A stretch of 64,000 nucleotides of DNA from Vespa crabro. Lineage: Eukaryota > Arthropoda > Insecta > Hymenoptera > Vespidae. Position numbers and translations under genes: made by a program. The notes below the pieces were generated by a model. It saw only the letters and a program-made list of their open reading frames with translations. It was not told where the DNA came from and did not search any database. Below are positions 48,329-62,057 of this stretch, piece after piece; position 1 is the stretch's first letter; every line of letters starts with the position of its first letter. The DNA lies in NCBI RefSeq assembly GCF_910589235.1, contig NC_060956.1, forward strand, positions 8,873,999-8,937,998, in the 5' to 3' direction.

Positions 48329-50451
48329 TTCTCAACTCTTCCATCCTAATTTGAGCTCAACGTCAGTAAAGACAGTAAAGCACGTCGACGTAGGCTTTGC
48401 TTCGTCGACATTTATTCGATCATTCAAATTATCTTGATACTTGGGTGGAGAATATAAAAAATGATTCGATTTCAAATAAAGGTAATCTCAATTCGTCCAA
48501 GTCGAAAAAAAGACAAAGAAGTGTGAGAGATTTTACATTTTCGAGAAGACGTCGAACCTTCGAGCTTACCGACTTGCTCGTACCCCTCTTCTCATCTACA
48601 TATGTTTTCGTCAGCTGTGCTTTGTTTCTGGAATAAAAGCTCATTACGAATGCAAAACCGTCCATTCATATTCAAAATTTTATATCTCGAGCGCGTACAA
48701 CTCCGACTCAGCTAATTTATTCGTCTTCGATCCGCAGAGCGACGAATCCTGTGACTTTCTTAGCCTCCACTTTATGATGTTACGACTCTTTCTTGAATTT
48801 TACGTCACCAATAAGTGCACGAAGCCTGCATTGATTTTTTTTGTATTCATAATCTAATAAAAAAAATTTAGTCATATGGCAACATACTTAAAAGTCTAAC
48901 ATTCAAGATAGTTATATTAACGTAAGAACTTTCTAGTTAATGAATACTTTCGTTATTGCATTCCACCTGTATTAGAGGCGATTAAAGGACTACAACTTTT
49001 CGAGATAGACGCAGACATCGAAGGTTATATCCAGCTGAAACTCATCCGCTTGTTCACTTTCTCAACGTCTCTCTTTAACTACTCGTCGTACCGCCTCTCG
49101 TCGAAGAGATAATCATATTAGCCTCGCTATAACTTGTCTATGCATAAGCATAATACCGTGGCGCTGTGGTCCTGGGATCCTGGCCAGGATACGACGTATA
49201 TTTTACGCGCTCTGCTCGAGCGTACGCGCACCCTCAGAAACACCGCCAGCCAGCCAGCCATCCAGAACCCGGATGCTGGCTGTTGCTCTCGTTGCTCGGT
49301 GTAACAAGGAGACTGAAGGGAGTGAAAGAGAGAACGCGTAAGGAATAGGTGCAACATACAACGTTAATCAGCCTAATTGAATTAAGCACACGCGACTGTT
49401 GTAATTATGACTATTTATAATGATTTCACCGGCGTATCTACCTTACCCTCGCCCAGCCCCATTAACGCTTGCTGTGGGAGGAATATTAGTTTACACGCAC
49501 GTACACTGACTGCATCATGTTTCACCCTCTACCATTAAACGTTTGACGCGGTCGAGCTCTTCGCGCTTCATACTGCATATCGACGATATCGAAAATAATC
49601 GTCCGTAGTATAGAAAGATACGATTTCGCGATATAAAATATGACGTATTTGACTAATAATCTGCTTCGTTGCATTAAATAAAATTTAGCCATGCGATTAT
49701 TATTACTTTCTGTAATTATTCAACAAAAACAGGTTTTTACAATCAGATAAGAAATAAGGTAGAATATTTTAAATAAATATCATTAAAAAGTTATCATTTA
49801 GATATTTTTAGTTTTATTCCTAGTATCCTTTAGATTAAGTCTCACATCGTTTGGGAAGCATGTAACCTACTTAACCAATTCGTTCTGTCTCTTTTTCCAC
49901 AAAGGACGTGACGAAGAAATGCAGAGAGTTAACGAAAGTGAGTATTTAGTCGGGATTTCCGGACGAATCATTCTCTTTGTTCGTCTCACACTTTGTTCGT
50001 CTCACACTTTGTTCCTTTCTCTTAATGTCTCTCTTTCTCTTCCTTCTTCTCACCGTTCTATTCCTTTTCTCGTGCGAGTGCTTCGGCACGCATCAGAAGT
50101 CGTACTTCATTAAGTCAGTAACACTTCTTCCAGCCGCGTTACTCATCCCTTTCAGATGGACTATACGAGGGAGGAGAGATTGAGAGGGAGTAAGATTAAT
50201 TGCATTCCGCCAAGAAGAGGCGTATTTTAAACCAAACCGCCGTGCCCGCGTAGAAACGCCGAGGAGGAGACTTCAAGGAAGGAAGGATGGAGGGAGGAGT
50301 AAGCAGAGAAAGAGAAGAGGAGAACGACAAGACCGAAAAGGAAAGACGAGGTGGAGTCGAATTCCTGCCACTGATGGAAGAGCGGTTCTCTCTTTGCCTG
50401 AGGCTGCTCGAAGGACAGAGAACTTGCTGAGAGGCTCTCTTGGCTAAAGAG

Positions 50452-50467
50452 TGAGGGAGAGAGAGAA

Positions 50468-50499
<32 letters not shown>
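50452..50499. repeat. (GA)n microsatellite
   Basis: GA run with AAAG interruptions. Confidence 0.93.
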
Positions 50500-52179
50500 C
50501 GCCTAAGGCCTTGTTGTATTTATCATATAATTACCATAATAGAGCCCCGGAATCAGCCGCCACCGCCACTAACTCTACCACCCCCACCCAATGCCGACCA
50601 TCTCCCTCTCTTCAGTTACCATCAGCCTCATCCACAGCAGCCTCTTCCAGTCAGCAACCACTACCGCAAATTGGAAACTCTCGAATACATTTTCCCTTCG
50701 TCGACTCGCTGCGCTTGGAATTGTTCTTCGTGAGATGTCCACCGTCGATGGTATGTATGTATTCCAGACGCAAGAATGTTAACGACGGAGAATGGAAGAG
50801 AATAAGGGGGTAAGAGAGAAATGAAGAGAAGGACGAGCGCTTACCAGTGAAATTCTACGAATGGATGACATGAAGCGCGTTAAAGATCGGACGAGTATTG
50901 TTCTAGATTTGCGTATCTCCAAAGTAAAAACCGAATAATCGGCAAAAACCAATGTGTGAAAATAGAGATTTCAAATTCAAAAAAATACAAATTACGTACC
51001 CACGTTACTTATTACTACCTACGATATTTTTGGGTAACGTCTAGATACAGAGAAAAAAATTTAGAGTAGACGTTATGAATTCCATGTGAGAACCGAAATG
51101 ACAACGATAACGATGGCGACATAGCACTGACTTCGTCGGCGAATGAAGAAATTTATATCGATAGCTTATTCTCCCTGGTCGTTTTCGAATCTATTTTCAA
51201 GGTCTATTTCGAGACGTTTGTATCCTCTTCTCGAAATATCGACTATAACGGCGGAGCTTCGTAAAGACGAGTCAGCTTATGGTCTTCCTATTTCTCATAT
51301 TCTTTCAGATTCCAGCCCCTTTTAGTGAATGGTAATATAGGCTGATATCTTCTCAATTCTTCATGATGATTCCATTAATGATAGTCTCAATAAAACCGTC
51401 TTTATTCGATTTTCATTATTTGCTTTAAGAGGCTTTATCGTTCATCATCTAGAATAAAATAGATTAGGAAATAATGCGATGAGCTATTGTAAAAGTAACA
51501 AAATAAATATATAAAAATGTGTACATATATGAAAATAAATATTTTGAAAAATGAATATCTTATCAGTTGCTATTTAATTACTATCATTAACATCGATAAA
51601 AGTTAATACTTTCTTCGAATATCACAAGCCACCGCCATCATCGTCAACTACCATCAACTCCCTTTTTGGTTTCACCGACCCGCTTTTCTGGTCACCGATG
51701 TGCAGCCCGGTGGAAAGATATTGCAGCTAAACACTCGGTTCTTTGATGCCACCACGACTACCCTTCCGGGCTTTTGCCCTACCAGCAGATAATTAACATT
51801 AAAGGTTAATTTCGTAAAGGGTAGTGGTAGATAAGTATGGAACGATGCTGTGCGATAGATAGAAGTAAGACAGATATTACACTTTCTTGAATGGAGTATC
51901 TCGAAATGGTGTGCGAATTTTTACAACAAATAACGCTGTAACTATTGACATTAACTCATTTGAATGAAACTAACAATTACGCATTTAAAATATTAGTATA
52001 TAAAATAGGGTTGTAGTATCATCGGCGTGGCATAATAGAGATAATGGATTTTCATTTCGAAAATGTGAAAGAAACGATTTCGACTAGCGCTGAAAATAAA
52101 AGTTCGAATATGATATTTTCACACGACCCTTCGCACTTGAGATTCTTCATACTTCAAAGCTCACGTTAAAAGCGAAAAT

Positions 52180-52181
<2 letters not shown>

Positions 52182-52236
<55 letters not shown>

Positions 52237-52254
52237 AAGAGAAAGAGAGAGAAA
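52182..52254. repeat. (GA)n microsatellite
   Basis: GA run of about 45 bp followed by interrupted GAAA units. Confidence 0.95.
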
Positions 52255-55200
52255 GTCACGCGGGACGCGTAAAAACGTCTAAATTGCGCGTAAATAATTA
52301 TATTTGCATATTCATTGAAAGGTAAATATTTAATGCCGACGAAGCAGAAAGGGGCAGCGTGAAGTGTAACGTATATGTAGAAAGAGAGAGATCCAGAAGT
52401 TCAGGGAGGAAAAAGGAGGGTTTTCGGTGCTGTTGGCCGGCCACCACGCGCGAGTCTGCCAGAGGAAAAGGGGTTGAATATACATCGCGGATCGTCGGAA
52501 ATTTTAGCTTAATTTTACTTAACTACGCCGGCTCCGTTTCCCGACATTGTGGGGCGTTGCTGCAGGGACAAGTGTTATTTTTGTAATTTCGAGCGGCGCT
52601 AATGGGAGACCTTGGCTTAACTCTCGACGGCCAGTAAAAGAGAGTGTTTACCGCGAACGATGGCTACACAAATCCATGAGAGAAAACGACACTCTATCGT
52701 GTCACGTAAGTTGCGATTGAACCAAGAACTGAGATTACTCGAGAGTATTCCGGATTAGAAAATATTCGCGATCAAAGTTAACATTAGCGGTCCAATTTAC
52801 AGACTACTAATAGCTATTATGTTATTCGAGATATAAATATCGAATTAAAGCAAGTTGACAGTATGAAACTTAGTGCGTATCGCTGCACGAGATTTTGGTT
52901 AGACGTTTGTTAGAAGATACGAAAGGGACGCTGATGAAATTCCAACGGAAAGTACGCGAATATTGAGCATCGTAAGTTACACCGAAGAAGGAGGTGGAAG
53001 CGTATCGAGCGTGAATATTACATCGATCAGAGTTTGATGAGGGGTAAAACCAGTGGTGGGGGTTAGATATCAATGGGAGGGATGATGTCGCCTATTATCG
53101 AACGAAACACCTGAGCTTCGTTCACAGATCCACTCTTCTCTGCCTTCATGTACCCATACTCGTTGACTATATGAAAACGAGCACGCACTCTGGCTGTTGA
53201 CTGCCGCCGGCTTTGCGGTGAAATTACACGGGCTCTCGTATTATCTGCTCCTAAATTATTCTCCGCTAACCACAAAAATAGCTTTCGCCAATGGTTTCCC
53301 CTCATCGAGGTTCTCTTTTTCGTACATTTTCCTTCCTTCGTATTAGACCCGTTTGTCAGCGATTTCAGATTATTTTAACCGCATTACTCATCTATTTCTG
53401 ATAATACAATATTATATACAAAAATTAAGAAGATTTCTAAAAATATTCAAAACAAAAAAATTAACTTTTGTAACGCGTATAAAGAAAATTGGAACAACAT
53501 TTCGATCGGTCACATTATGTTTTATCACGATTCAATGATGAATAACAATCTATCGAGATAACTAAAAGTGCTAATGGTTCTTATAGAACTGAAATATACC
53601 TTGTTTGCACATTATAAATCCTATGGATATTGTATAGCTATCCACGGTTGGTCGGATGCGCATTAGTTACGCATAAGTGAATATTGACGAATGTTTGGTT
53701 AGGAAAACGTGTTCTGTCCGAGCATGATGGACGCCTTCGGAAGCAAAAGTTGAGCTAGGAGAAACAACTCCTGGTATCGGCTACCGAGTTCCCATTTGAC
53801 AAGAGATGGATGATCCTATCCCCAGTATAGCTATCTGCTTTAAACTATGAATATCCAGGGAATAGTTCATTATCGTTTTAACTAGTTCGCGTTGTAATAG
53901 CTATGTGATGCACGTAGATGAATCCTTTAATGCGCTTCTACGGAAATATTTAACTTCCTTTAAATCGCATCATCGTAAGTAATATTTTCGTGACAAAAAT
54001 AAATTAGCAGCGAGGCAAATAATTTCTCCCGTTAAAATATTAATCGCTTCAAGTAGGTTGTTGGATTCTAAGTTCGAACACGTAATAATCACAAGGGTAT
54101 TATTGAGGTAAGTTTTGCGTAGGCAGAAGTTAAGAAAAGAAATAGCCGAGTGGCCATCACACGTACGATTCGATAAAAGATGGATGATCCAGCGTCGAGG
54201 ATATAGTCGATCGGTCTCCGAGCTGACGCCCTCGAAGATGAAATGCACCCTAGGCGACCTCGGGATCGACCCTAACACTCTACCTCCTCATTCCTCTAAC
54301 CTTCTTTTCTTTGCATTTCGAGAGCACTCCGATAGGCAAAGGCATATTTACGAGAAAGACGCGTGCCTTGCGTCGGATGCCTCGTCCACCCCTGGATATG
54401 CGCGATTTCGAATACAAATTTCGCCATATGTAACGTCAAGAAATGTTTATTGATTCAACTAAAGGTTATTAGGTACGCACCTAACACAATCTTTCCAACA
54501 TAGTCAGTCATCTCACGTACAACGACCTATAAGATCTACCGAAATCGTTTAGAGGATACGAACCTAAAGTACAATACATTTTTGGAGCTCACAGACGTTT
54601 TCGTCATTTTGATATCACTTTTATCAACCCAAAAGAAAGTCTATGACGATTCTTAAAAAATATGAAAAATCACATAGGGTTTATATAATTTAAATTTTGT
54701 TGTATCAAATATATGCTAGGAAATGAACTAATAGGTGAATAGTAATATTACAAGAATAAATGAACGAAATCAATAGCCAACGAAAGTATCCTCTTTTTCT
54801 CACGAGATTTCTCTACGACAATAGCAGTACATTATTTCTCGATGTCAAATAAAGCAATTAGCATGTGCCCTGACCAGGGTCCACGGGTTCTAACCCAAGT
54901 AATCTCGCCTAGGTCCCTGGCGTGTGCGACATCTTCATCAGAAGCAGACCCTCTGCTCTCTCTTTCTCTCCTTTCTCTAACAGTCTCTACATCGTTACCC
55001 CTTGGTGGACGATAGCTTGGTCATGTGACCATCCTACAGCATCCCCAGAAACGTAGGGCTGGATGCTCGAGAAATAGGGAAAGGAGAGATGAGGAGAGAT
55101 GCGGAGACAAAGAGCGTGAGACAGAAGGCTCGAGAAAGTAGAAACCATTGCTAGAGTGGGGAGAATGGCAAGAAGATGATGTCCACCGAGAGGTGCTGCT

Positions 55201-56085
55201 TTCAAGGGAAATTTGACAAAGGCTGACCCGCTGGTAATGAATGTTATATAACCCTTTTAATGCTTTAAGCCTCTTAGATTTTTCAGAGGGCTCTCCACGC
55301 ACCTCCTTCGTTCTCCATCTCTTACTACTACTACTATACCACTACTTTAGTACTACCCATTTACCGAGTACTCTTTGCTGTTGCCGTGTAGCAGAAGTAG
55401 CTTGCCAACGCCGAAATGAAAAAAGAGCAGGTAAAAAGATGGAAAAAGGGAAAGAGTCGGAGTGAAAGCTGCGGAGGTTGTGCCTCCAGGGTAGGTAATT
55501 ATGTGGCGGACGTAAATTAAGCTTGTTTAGATTGGGATTTTTATTAAGGTTCTTTATGAAAGAGTGCCGTTGGTAAACGGCACTTGGAACACTTCAGCAA
55601 CGTTGGAACTCTTTTAAACGGTGACTAAAGGGTAACTGTATTATACTTGTCTCTATCTCGCTATCCTTTTACCAAGTATCATGAATATTGTTTTCTTCTT
55701 TTACCTTATTTTTCGCATAAACGTCCTTGAAATTTGATCTTTATACGTTTCATATGGAATTCCTAAATTCTGTCTTGCTTCTGACAAGGATGGATACATT
55801 ACTATCGAACACCCTACCAGTATGTATGTAACAACTTTAGAAACCAATGGATTTTGATACAAATTAGAAGATATATGTTGTAAATACGTATGTCTTCGTG
55901 TTATCGCGAAACAGTCGAAACAAAGTTCTACACAAACTTTAAATTCAATTAGTTGGACGGCTGAGTGCGGAAGCTAAATGGTTTGTATAAGTATACGAAT
56001 AATATATAAAAAATTAATCGCGATAACAAAAATGAAAGTAAAGCGAAAAATAATTTCCGTTGTACTAAAACATCGTTATATAAAA

Positions 56086-56176
56086 TATATATACATATAT
56101 ACACATATATATATATATATATAAATTTTTTGTATATTATATATATATATATATAAATATATAATATACAAACATA
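56086..56176. repeat. TA-rich tract able to form a hairpin
   Basis: Repeated TATATA and ACATATATAC blocks around a central AAATTTTTTGTATATT; self-complementary throughout because of composition. Confidence 0.85.
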
Positions 56177-56660
56177 TATATTATATAAACGTTCCATCTT
56201 TGTAAAAGTTTATAACGAAATGAACGAAAAAGATGTCGAAAGAGCAACGTTTTGATTACCAGGAAACATCTCCGGACGTCTTGTCGAAGCGACGACGCTT
56301 GACTGCTCGAGTATCAAAAATTGAGATATAACGTAGATTCTGTAGGGTAGTTTTGCGAAGCCAAGCATGCTCGTTCGTTCCGTCGATTAGGCTTTGCAGT
56401 CATTAAAAGTTTATAAAGAAGCCAAGGTACGAGGCGCGGGAACGACGTGCGGAGAGGTATGAGGTGGCAGGCAGTAGGAAAAGCGGAGTTGCTACCCCCT
56501 CGAATGAGAGCAACGAAGGCAGTCCAGCGGTGAGAGAGGCAAAGAATAAAGAGAGGAGAGAGAGAGAGAGTGAGAGAGAGACTCCAAGCAAGTTTTCTCA
56601 TGTGCAATGCATAATGAGAAAAGGCAGACGGCGCATAAAGGGCTTACAAATGAGGTTCGA

Positions 56661-56677
56661 GCTATATATATATATAC

Positions 56678-56731
<54 letters not shown>

Positions 56732-56770
56732 TATGTATATATACATACATATATATACACATATATACAC
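56661..56770. repeat. (TA)n and TATATACA-type tract
   Basis: TA runs with TATGTATA and ACATACAT variants, ending about 200 bp downstream of the leader exon donor. Confidence 0.93.
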
Positions 56771-56965
56771 TTTGCACGTATACATATGTACAAGTGTAAG
56801 GTAGATACATATAAACAATACATTCGCAAGAACAGCGTTATGTAATCTCGTCGTTGCAACATTACTGGAACACTAGTAACAAAAATAATTCTTCTAGGCT
56901 ATTAATTGCCAACAAAAAAGATTACGTAATCAAAAAGTGACAAAACTTGTACCATAGATACGTAC

Positions 56966-57012
56966 CTTGTTCATGATTTGGCGGGGATAGTCCCGCCTTG
57001 CAAGGGACGACT
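56966..57012 (-). CDS. MYT1: Probable leader exon of the MYT1-family gene with start codon
   Basis: A 47-nt exon with a very good acceptor (pyrimidine-rich TTCTTCTCTTTTGTTTCAG) and donor (AACAAG|GTACGT). It ends ATG AAC AAG, so a start at 56974 gives Met-Asn-Lys and leaves phase 0, matching the exons at 27866 and 38106. Because an acceptor precedes it, a 5' UTR exon must lie further right. The same frame is open upstream of the ATG within the exon, so an earlier start in another exon cannot be excluded. Full proteins would be about 1,785 or 1,803 residues, depending on the second exon. Confidence 0.6.
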
Positions 57013-59832
57013 CTGAAACAAAAGAGAAGAATAACAATATATAGTTAGTTTGATGATACGATTTCTTAATGAAAGATCGGTAATGTAAGGCACGTTTCTA
57101 TCGTGAACGTGGTAGGTCTGTAAAAAGGGATAATCTTCCTATCTCTACTACAGGATGCCCTTTAACCCTTTTCTCTCTTAGGTGTCTTCTGACGAAGGCT
57201 AATGCACGTTGGGTGGTGCTTGATCGTGCACCCAAGCCAGCAGCATCACCACCCACGACCTTCCCTCTTTCCCTTTCGCCTCCGTCCCTATTGGGTACTA
57301 CCGAATTCCCGTAATCTAATGAATGGCCTAACCCCAATATCCTCTTGGTTCAGCTTCACCGCCGTCTACCCCTATCTACTCCTTACTGTATGTATCCTGT
57401 ATGTAAATATGCTCACAAATACGAAGATCGTGGCATGTTCGTCTATGTATACATCTATGAATATAAATGTATAAGACTACTTTTATAAAGGTAGAAACTT
57501 ATTTTTACGATAATTAATTATCCTCTAGAAAGAAGAAAACTACGCGAGAAAGTATTGATCGAAAAAAAAACTCGAAAAGATCGATATTTAGCAACACTGG
57601 CGAACTTCAATCGTGAGAGGTTACCACTGGAACGATCCGAAGAAATCGAAATGACGGAGAAAGGAGACTTTCGCCGGAGCAAGGAAGAAATTAGTGGAAG
57701 TAAATTGGCATGAAGCTGAAGTTTTCAATGTAGTTCGTTAAGGTATAGTGGATCGAGTTCAATAGGGTACTCGCTGGATACGCACCTTTATATAGCTGTA
57801 AGCGCACATATGTGCCCGTGTGTGTATAAAATGAAAGTCGAAGTTATAGTGAGATAAGGAAATGGACCATTTAAAAACTTGGAGATCGAATCCATTTTCT
57901 CTCGCCATGATAGCTAATTAACGTAAAATCTTCATCTACATAGGTAGGTCCATACATTCAACGAAAAATTAATCTCACGAACGTGTAAGGAAAAACGGAG
58001 ATTATTTCTTAACTACAAAAATCGTGTGAAGAATTTCTGCTGCGAAGAATTATCTTTTAAAGGGACGTCATTCTCTTTGCGAAGGAGAAGGGTAAGGTAG
58101 CGCAAATGTGTTTATTTTGGAAGAATAATAAAAAGGGTCGTCGGATGAGCATGACATCGTGGTGATCGTAGGAAAGTTGGAAATAATGTTTCGGACACGA
58201 GGCTCACTGAGTTCAGACTGGCCTTATACCCTTAGCCTGCTACCGAACCGAACGCCGTGGCCTCCTGCTCCCTACCCTTATACGCGTGTCCGCCACAGAT
58301 TCAGACTCCTAATTAAGACGAGGGTGCGAGAGGGGTTTTAGGGGTTTCTGCCGAGTTCTCAGCGACGGGGGACGGAGCGGAGGCGATGGGTTTGGAGAAG
58401 GAGGGTTTTCACGAGGTAAGGGCACCCGTACCAAGTTGGAGGAGGGCTAAACCAAGGCAAAGGGAGTAAGGAATATTGATCATGGAATACCACACCGGCG
58501 AAGCAGGGGCTGTCCACACTCACCCTCTTACTACTCTTCCTACCTCTTCTTCTCCTCTCTCTCTCCTCTATCAGTGGCTCCTTGCTTTTTACTATCCTTC
58601 TCGTTCTCACGAGGTAGCACGGACCAAGCCAAACTAACCACCAAACGCCAGATGCGTGAAATCAGTCGGTTAGAATCTGCTCCGCAGACTTTGCGAATTA
58701 TTGACGCTAAAACCGCGACTACGGTGCAGATGCTGCTGCTGCGAGTTATTTCGATTCCATCGAGTTTCAAAGCGGAACTTGATAAGCGCGGATCCACAAT
58801 CGAAACTTTCCACTATGTGATCTCCTGTTTGATGAGTGCTTTGTAAATTATTGAGAAAAATATTGAAAACGTACTTACATAGATCAGATAAAAATACGTA
58901 CATGATGATATGATTAAATCTAGACATATGATCTAAGATTTTTTAAATAATTCGAGAGAGAAGCCAGTCTCTCTTTTGACTGAAACTACTTCCTGGAACG
59001 AACTCTGTTCGATGAACTTTAACTTGAGCATAGTCTGTGATTTCGTGAGTTTACTAAAGGACTCTTCGAATGGCGAAGATGAAGAAGGTGGAAGATCTTT
59101 GAGCTAGTACTCGTGTCTCTACGATGGAAAGAGAAGAAGGGATGGTTCGAGTTTACATGACATAGCGACTCGTCTTTCTACCCGTCGCCTTGCCTTAATT
59201 AAATCTCGACCCTTCTAGAAGAAGGCACACGGATCTTGCGGAAAGTAGGAAAATGTTCTCTCTTCGGCTTGCTAATCACTGTCACAAAAGATTAACCTTC
59301 GTTAAAATAATTTTTACAAATTTCTAATGTTACATTACCTATAAAAAAGATATCTATATGAAAGATCGATAAATGATTATCAGTATTATCAGCGTTCGAA
59401 TCTGAATGTAATAATACTTAGAAGAGCAAATTAGATCTTTTGCTTCGAGTATTTCAAAGAACGATTCGCCATTTCGTAGGCTTGACTGTCGTTATTTGGT
59501 CCGGTAACGAATGTCATGGGCAACCTCGAGGAGACCAGAAGAGACCTCATTGTCCAGGAGCAAGGGAGGATAGAAGGGTACGTAGCACCAGTAGGCAGCC
59601 AACTCAAACTTTGATATGGTTTCCTAAATAACCAAGGCAACCGATACCGCAGCACGATAATTCCATCTCTCTTGCTCTCATCTCCACTCCTTACCGAACC
59701 GATCTGTAGCAGTAGTCCAGAGGGTACTGTAACTACCATCGAAGCATATTGAAAGCCTCACACCATCGGTGACCTAACTCGATGCCCACCACACCTCTCC
59801 CTTTCGCGCCTCACCTTCGAAGCCGATATATG

Positions 59833-59835
59833 TCG

Positions 59836-59884
<49 letters not shown>

Positions 59885-59887
59885 TCT
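59833..59887. repeat. (CT)n microsatellite
   Basis: CT run with TTTC interruptions. Confidence 0.95.
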
Positions 59888-60037
59888 ATGCAAAACCTCC
59901 AACGTGAGTGCGTTTGTCATTTCTTGAGTAAAGGTTGTCCGCATGGAATATAGCCCATAGACCACCAACATTTTCCATAATATCGACCAAGTATGGCCAA
60001 TATGACGACGGAGCGACAGGTAATCTAGGAAGCAATA

Positions 60038-60092
60038 AGAGAGAGAGAGAGAGAAAGAGCGAGAGAGAGAGAGAGAGAGAGAAAGAGGAGAG
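60038..60092. repeat. (GA)n microsatellite
   Basis: GA run, about 150 bp from and complementary in sequence to the CT run at 59833-59887, so the two could pair as an inverted repeat. Confidence 0.95.
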
Positions 60093-61163
60093 AGAACAAC
60101 GGAATACTAAATAAATTGCACACAAACTATTATATTATCTTGAAAATGGAAATTTCGATAAGCTGTATTTACCGGATTAATTCATTTGAAAATTTTACTT
60201 GACCAAAAAGTTGCAGCTAATGGACTGTACCGATTTTCATTCATAGAAAATGCTAGAGTACGGTCGTACTAATCAAATGGAAGTAGTTATTCTCTTTTGC
60301 TACAAATGTACCGGTGCACCATAAGAAGCAGAAACGGAAGATGATGAACTCTCGGACAAACCTAGACTGGAGTTTCTTCGGGGCAGGCCACAGACGGGTG
60401 GTATGTCTGTATCTCAGCACTAGCTGTTTGTCCGCTAATTAGAAGCTAACAGCGGAACTAAAGTTACGAACTTTAAACTTTCTTGCTCTCGTACAATATG
60501 CCTACTACGAAAGCCTTTCGGAGGAGCCTCTCTTTTTGAAAGGGTGAAACCACTCCTTAAACACGATCATCAAGAGAAATCTCTGTTATTTACTCTATTT
60601 CTTTTCTATTTTTCCGTCTCCATCTCTTTTTGTACCCTCTCCCTCTTCTTCATTTTTCCACTACAACGGCTAGCGTTAATTATGAATTAATCGTTTCACG
60701 TGTTTGATTTTCAAATGGATAAGTTAAATAGCGCGTAAGAGTTCCGAAAGTCCACCCTACCCCATCTCTCTCGCTTTTATTCTCCTCTACATGCAAACGA
60801 TATACCAACAAGGTTAACGAGGTTGAAATGACCGTATGAGCGAAAAAAGGATAGAATGTTCGTTCGTTTTTCACTTCATCATCGAATCGCCATACTTCGT
60901 GCACGCTCTATTTCCTTGTAGGAATCGATATCGGTCAGAGAAAGCAATATGCTCTCTACAATAGAATTTTATGATTTTCTTGCAGCGACGAGAAAAAGGA
61001 AAAAGATGCATTTCGGTTCGAAATGGTAATTGTCCAAAGTAAATTTACGAACACGAGGATAAGGGAGGAAATAAATCTCGAATAATCGGAACATAGTCCA
61101 ACCAAAAGGAAGACTATTATTGACTAGCGTGCGAGACCTTAACAGGGAATGAGAAACGAAGTG

Positions 61164-61219
61164 AAAGAGAAAGAGAAAGAGAAAGAGAGAAAGAGAAACA
61201 GAGAGAGAGAGAGAGAGAA
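61164..61219. repeat. (GAAA)n and (GA)n microsatellite
   Basis: Purine-only tract of GAAAGA units followed by pure GA. Confidence 0.93.
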
Positions 61220-61992
61220 GGTAGTCGGCGAACGAAAGCTCTGGGCAAATCGTTGTCTTAACCGACGCATTGGGGGAACAATTATTTAACGGGGCGCCTA
61301 GCCCGGCACTCTATTCTCGCACTCTACTATAGCTACGTTGCCGTATCAGAGAGGCGAAAGTCCGGGACTGTTAATTGCTGGCTGTCAGGGGCACGCGAGT
61401 GACACGGACCTACAATCGTCGAGGGTTTGCCTTGTCGAAGTTCGTATACGCTTCAGTCGAATCTGTTATTTCTTTGAAGAATAAGAATTACCGATAGGAA
61501 ATTATTCCTAAAAATTACTTGACAAAATGAAAAAGATAACTTATCTAATCAGAATCGTGTTAATTTAAATTTAATTTCAAAAATTTGCTTTTTCATGGAA
61601 TTTACAAAAATCACACTGTAAAGAGACCGGTAAAGAAGAAGTAAGAACGTAAGGCAAGAGGAGAACGCAATTTCAATGCTGGCATGTATTTATTCTGCAG
61701 CGCGAGAAGCAACTATTCGTTCCGAGAGGAAAAGAGGCGGTAAAGGGAGGTGTCGGGAAAACAGCATGACGACGCTAAGAGCATTAAAGAGACGTTTTCC
61801 AGCGACACTTAGGTTTTCGTTCTCGCACCCACCCCATAGATTCACGGCCTATCGGCTTAGCACTTGGCGGGTGGTCCCAAGCCACCCCTGTCTTCCTTCC
61901 TTGCTGTCTTTTCGAAGCACGAAGCAAGCCAGAGATGGTTTGTACTAGTCACACCACCATCACTAGCATCATTTTCGTCGTTGCTACTTCTA

Positions 61993-62057
61993 CTCTCTCT
62001 CTCTCTCCCTCTTTATCTCTTTCTCTTCCTCTTTCTCTCTCTCTCTTTCTCTCTCTA
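61993..62057. repeat. (CT)n microsatellite
   Basis: Interrupted CT tract. Confidence 0.93.

Larger units (their letters stand above)
27867..56965 (-). other. MYT1: Very large first coding intron (about 29 kb) of the MYT1-family gene
   Basis: Runs between the leader exon ending at 56966 and the exon at 27866. I see no independent gene in it; ORFs are short and mostly cross microsatellites or lie antisense to them. It contains the alternative leader exon 38106-38009 and several weaker mini-exon candidates, one MITE-like inverted repeat (36221-36486), and more than a dozen microsatellites. A CpG-richer segment at about 27990-28340 could be an internal promoter. Confidence 0.6.

Noticed and set aside
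49447..49471. 25-nt segment with strong acceptor (TTCCTCCCACAG) and GTAAGG donor
   Set aside because: Wrong length class to join the neighbouring coding exons in frame; could only be a non-coding exon.
50837..50894. Minus-strand segment ending in ATG TCA TCC ATT CGT and a GTAAGC donor in phase 0, a possible alternative start exon
   Set aside because: Weak acceptor and no protein similarity I can recognise; left out of the annotation.
54880..54915. tRNA-like GGTTCTAACCC motif
   Set aside because: No cloverleaf can be built around it; no tRNA or rRNA gene was found by eye in the window.
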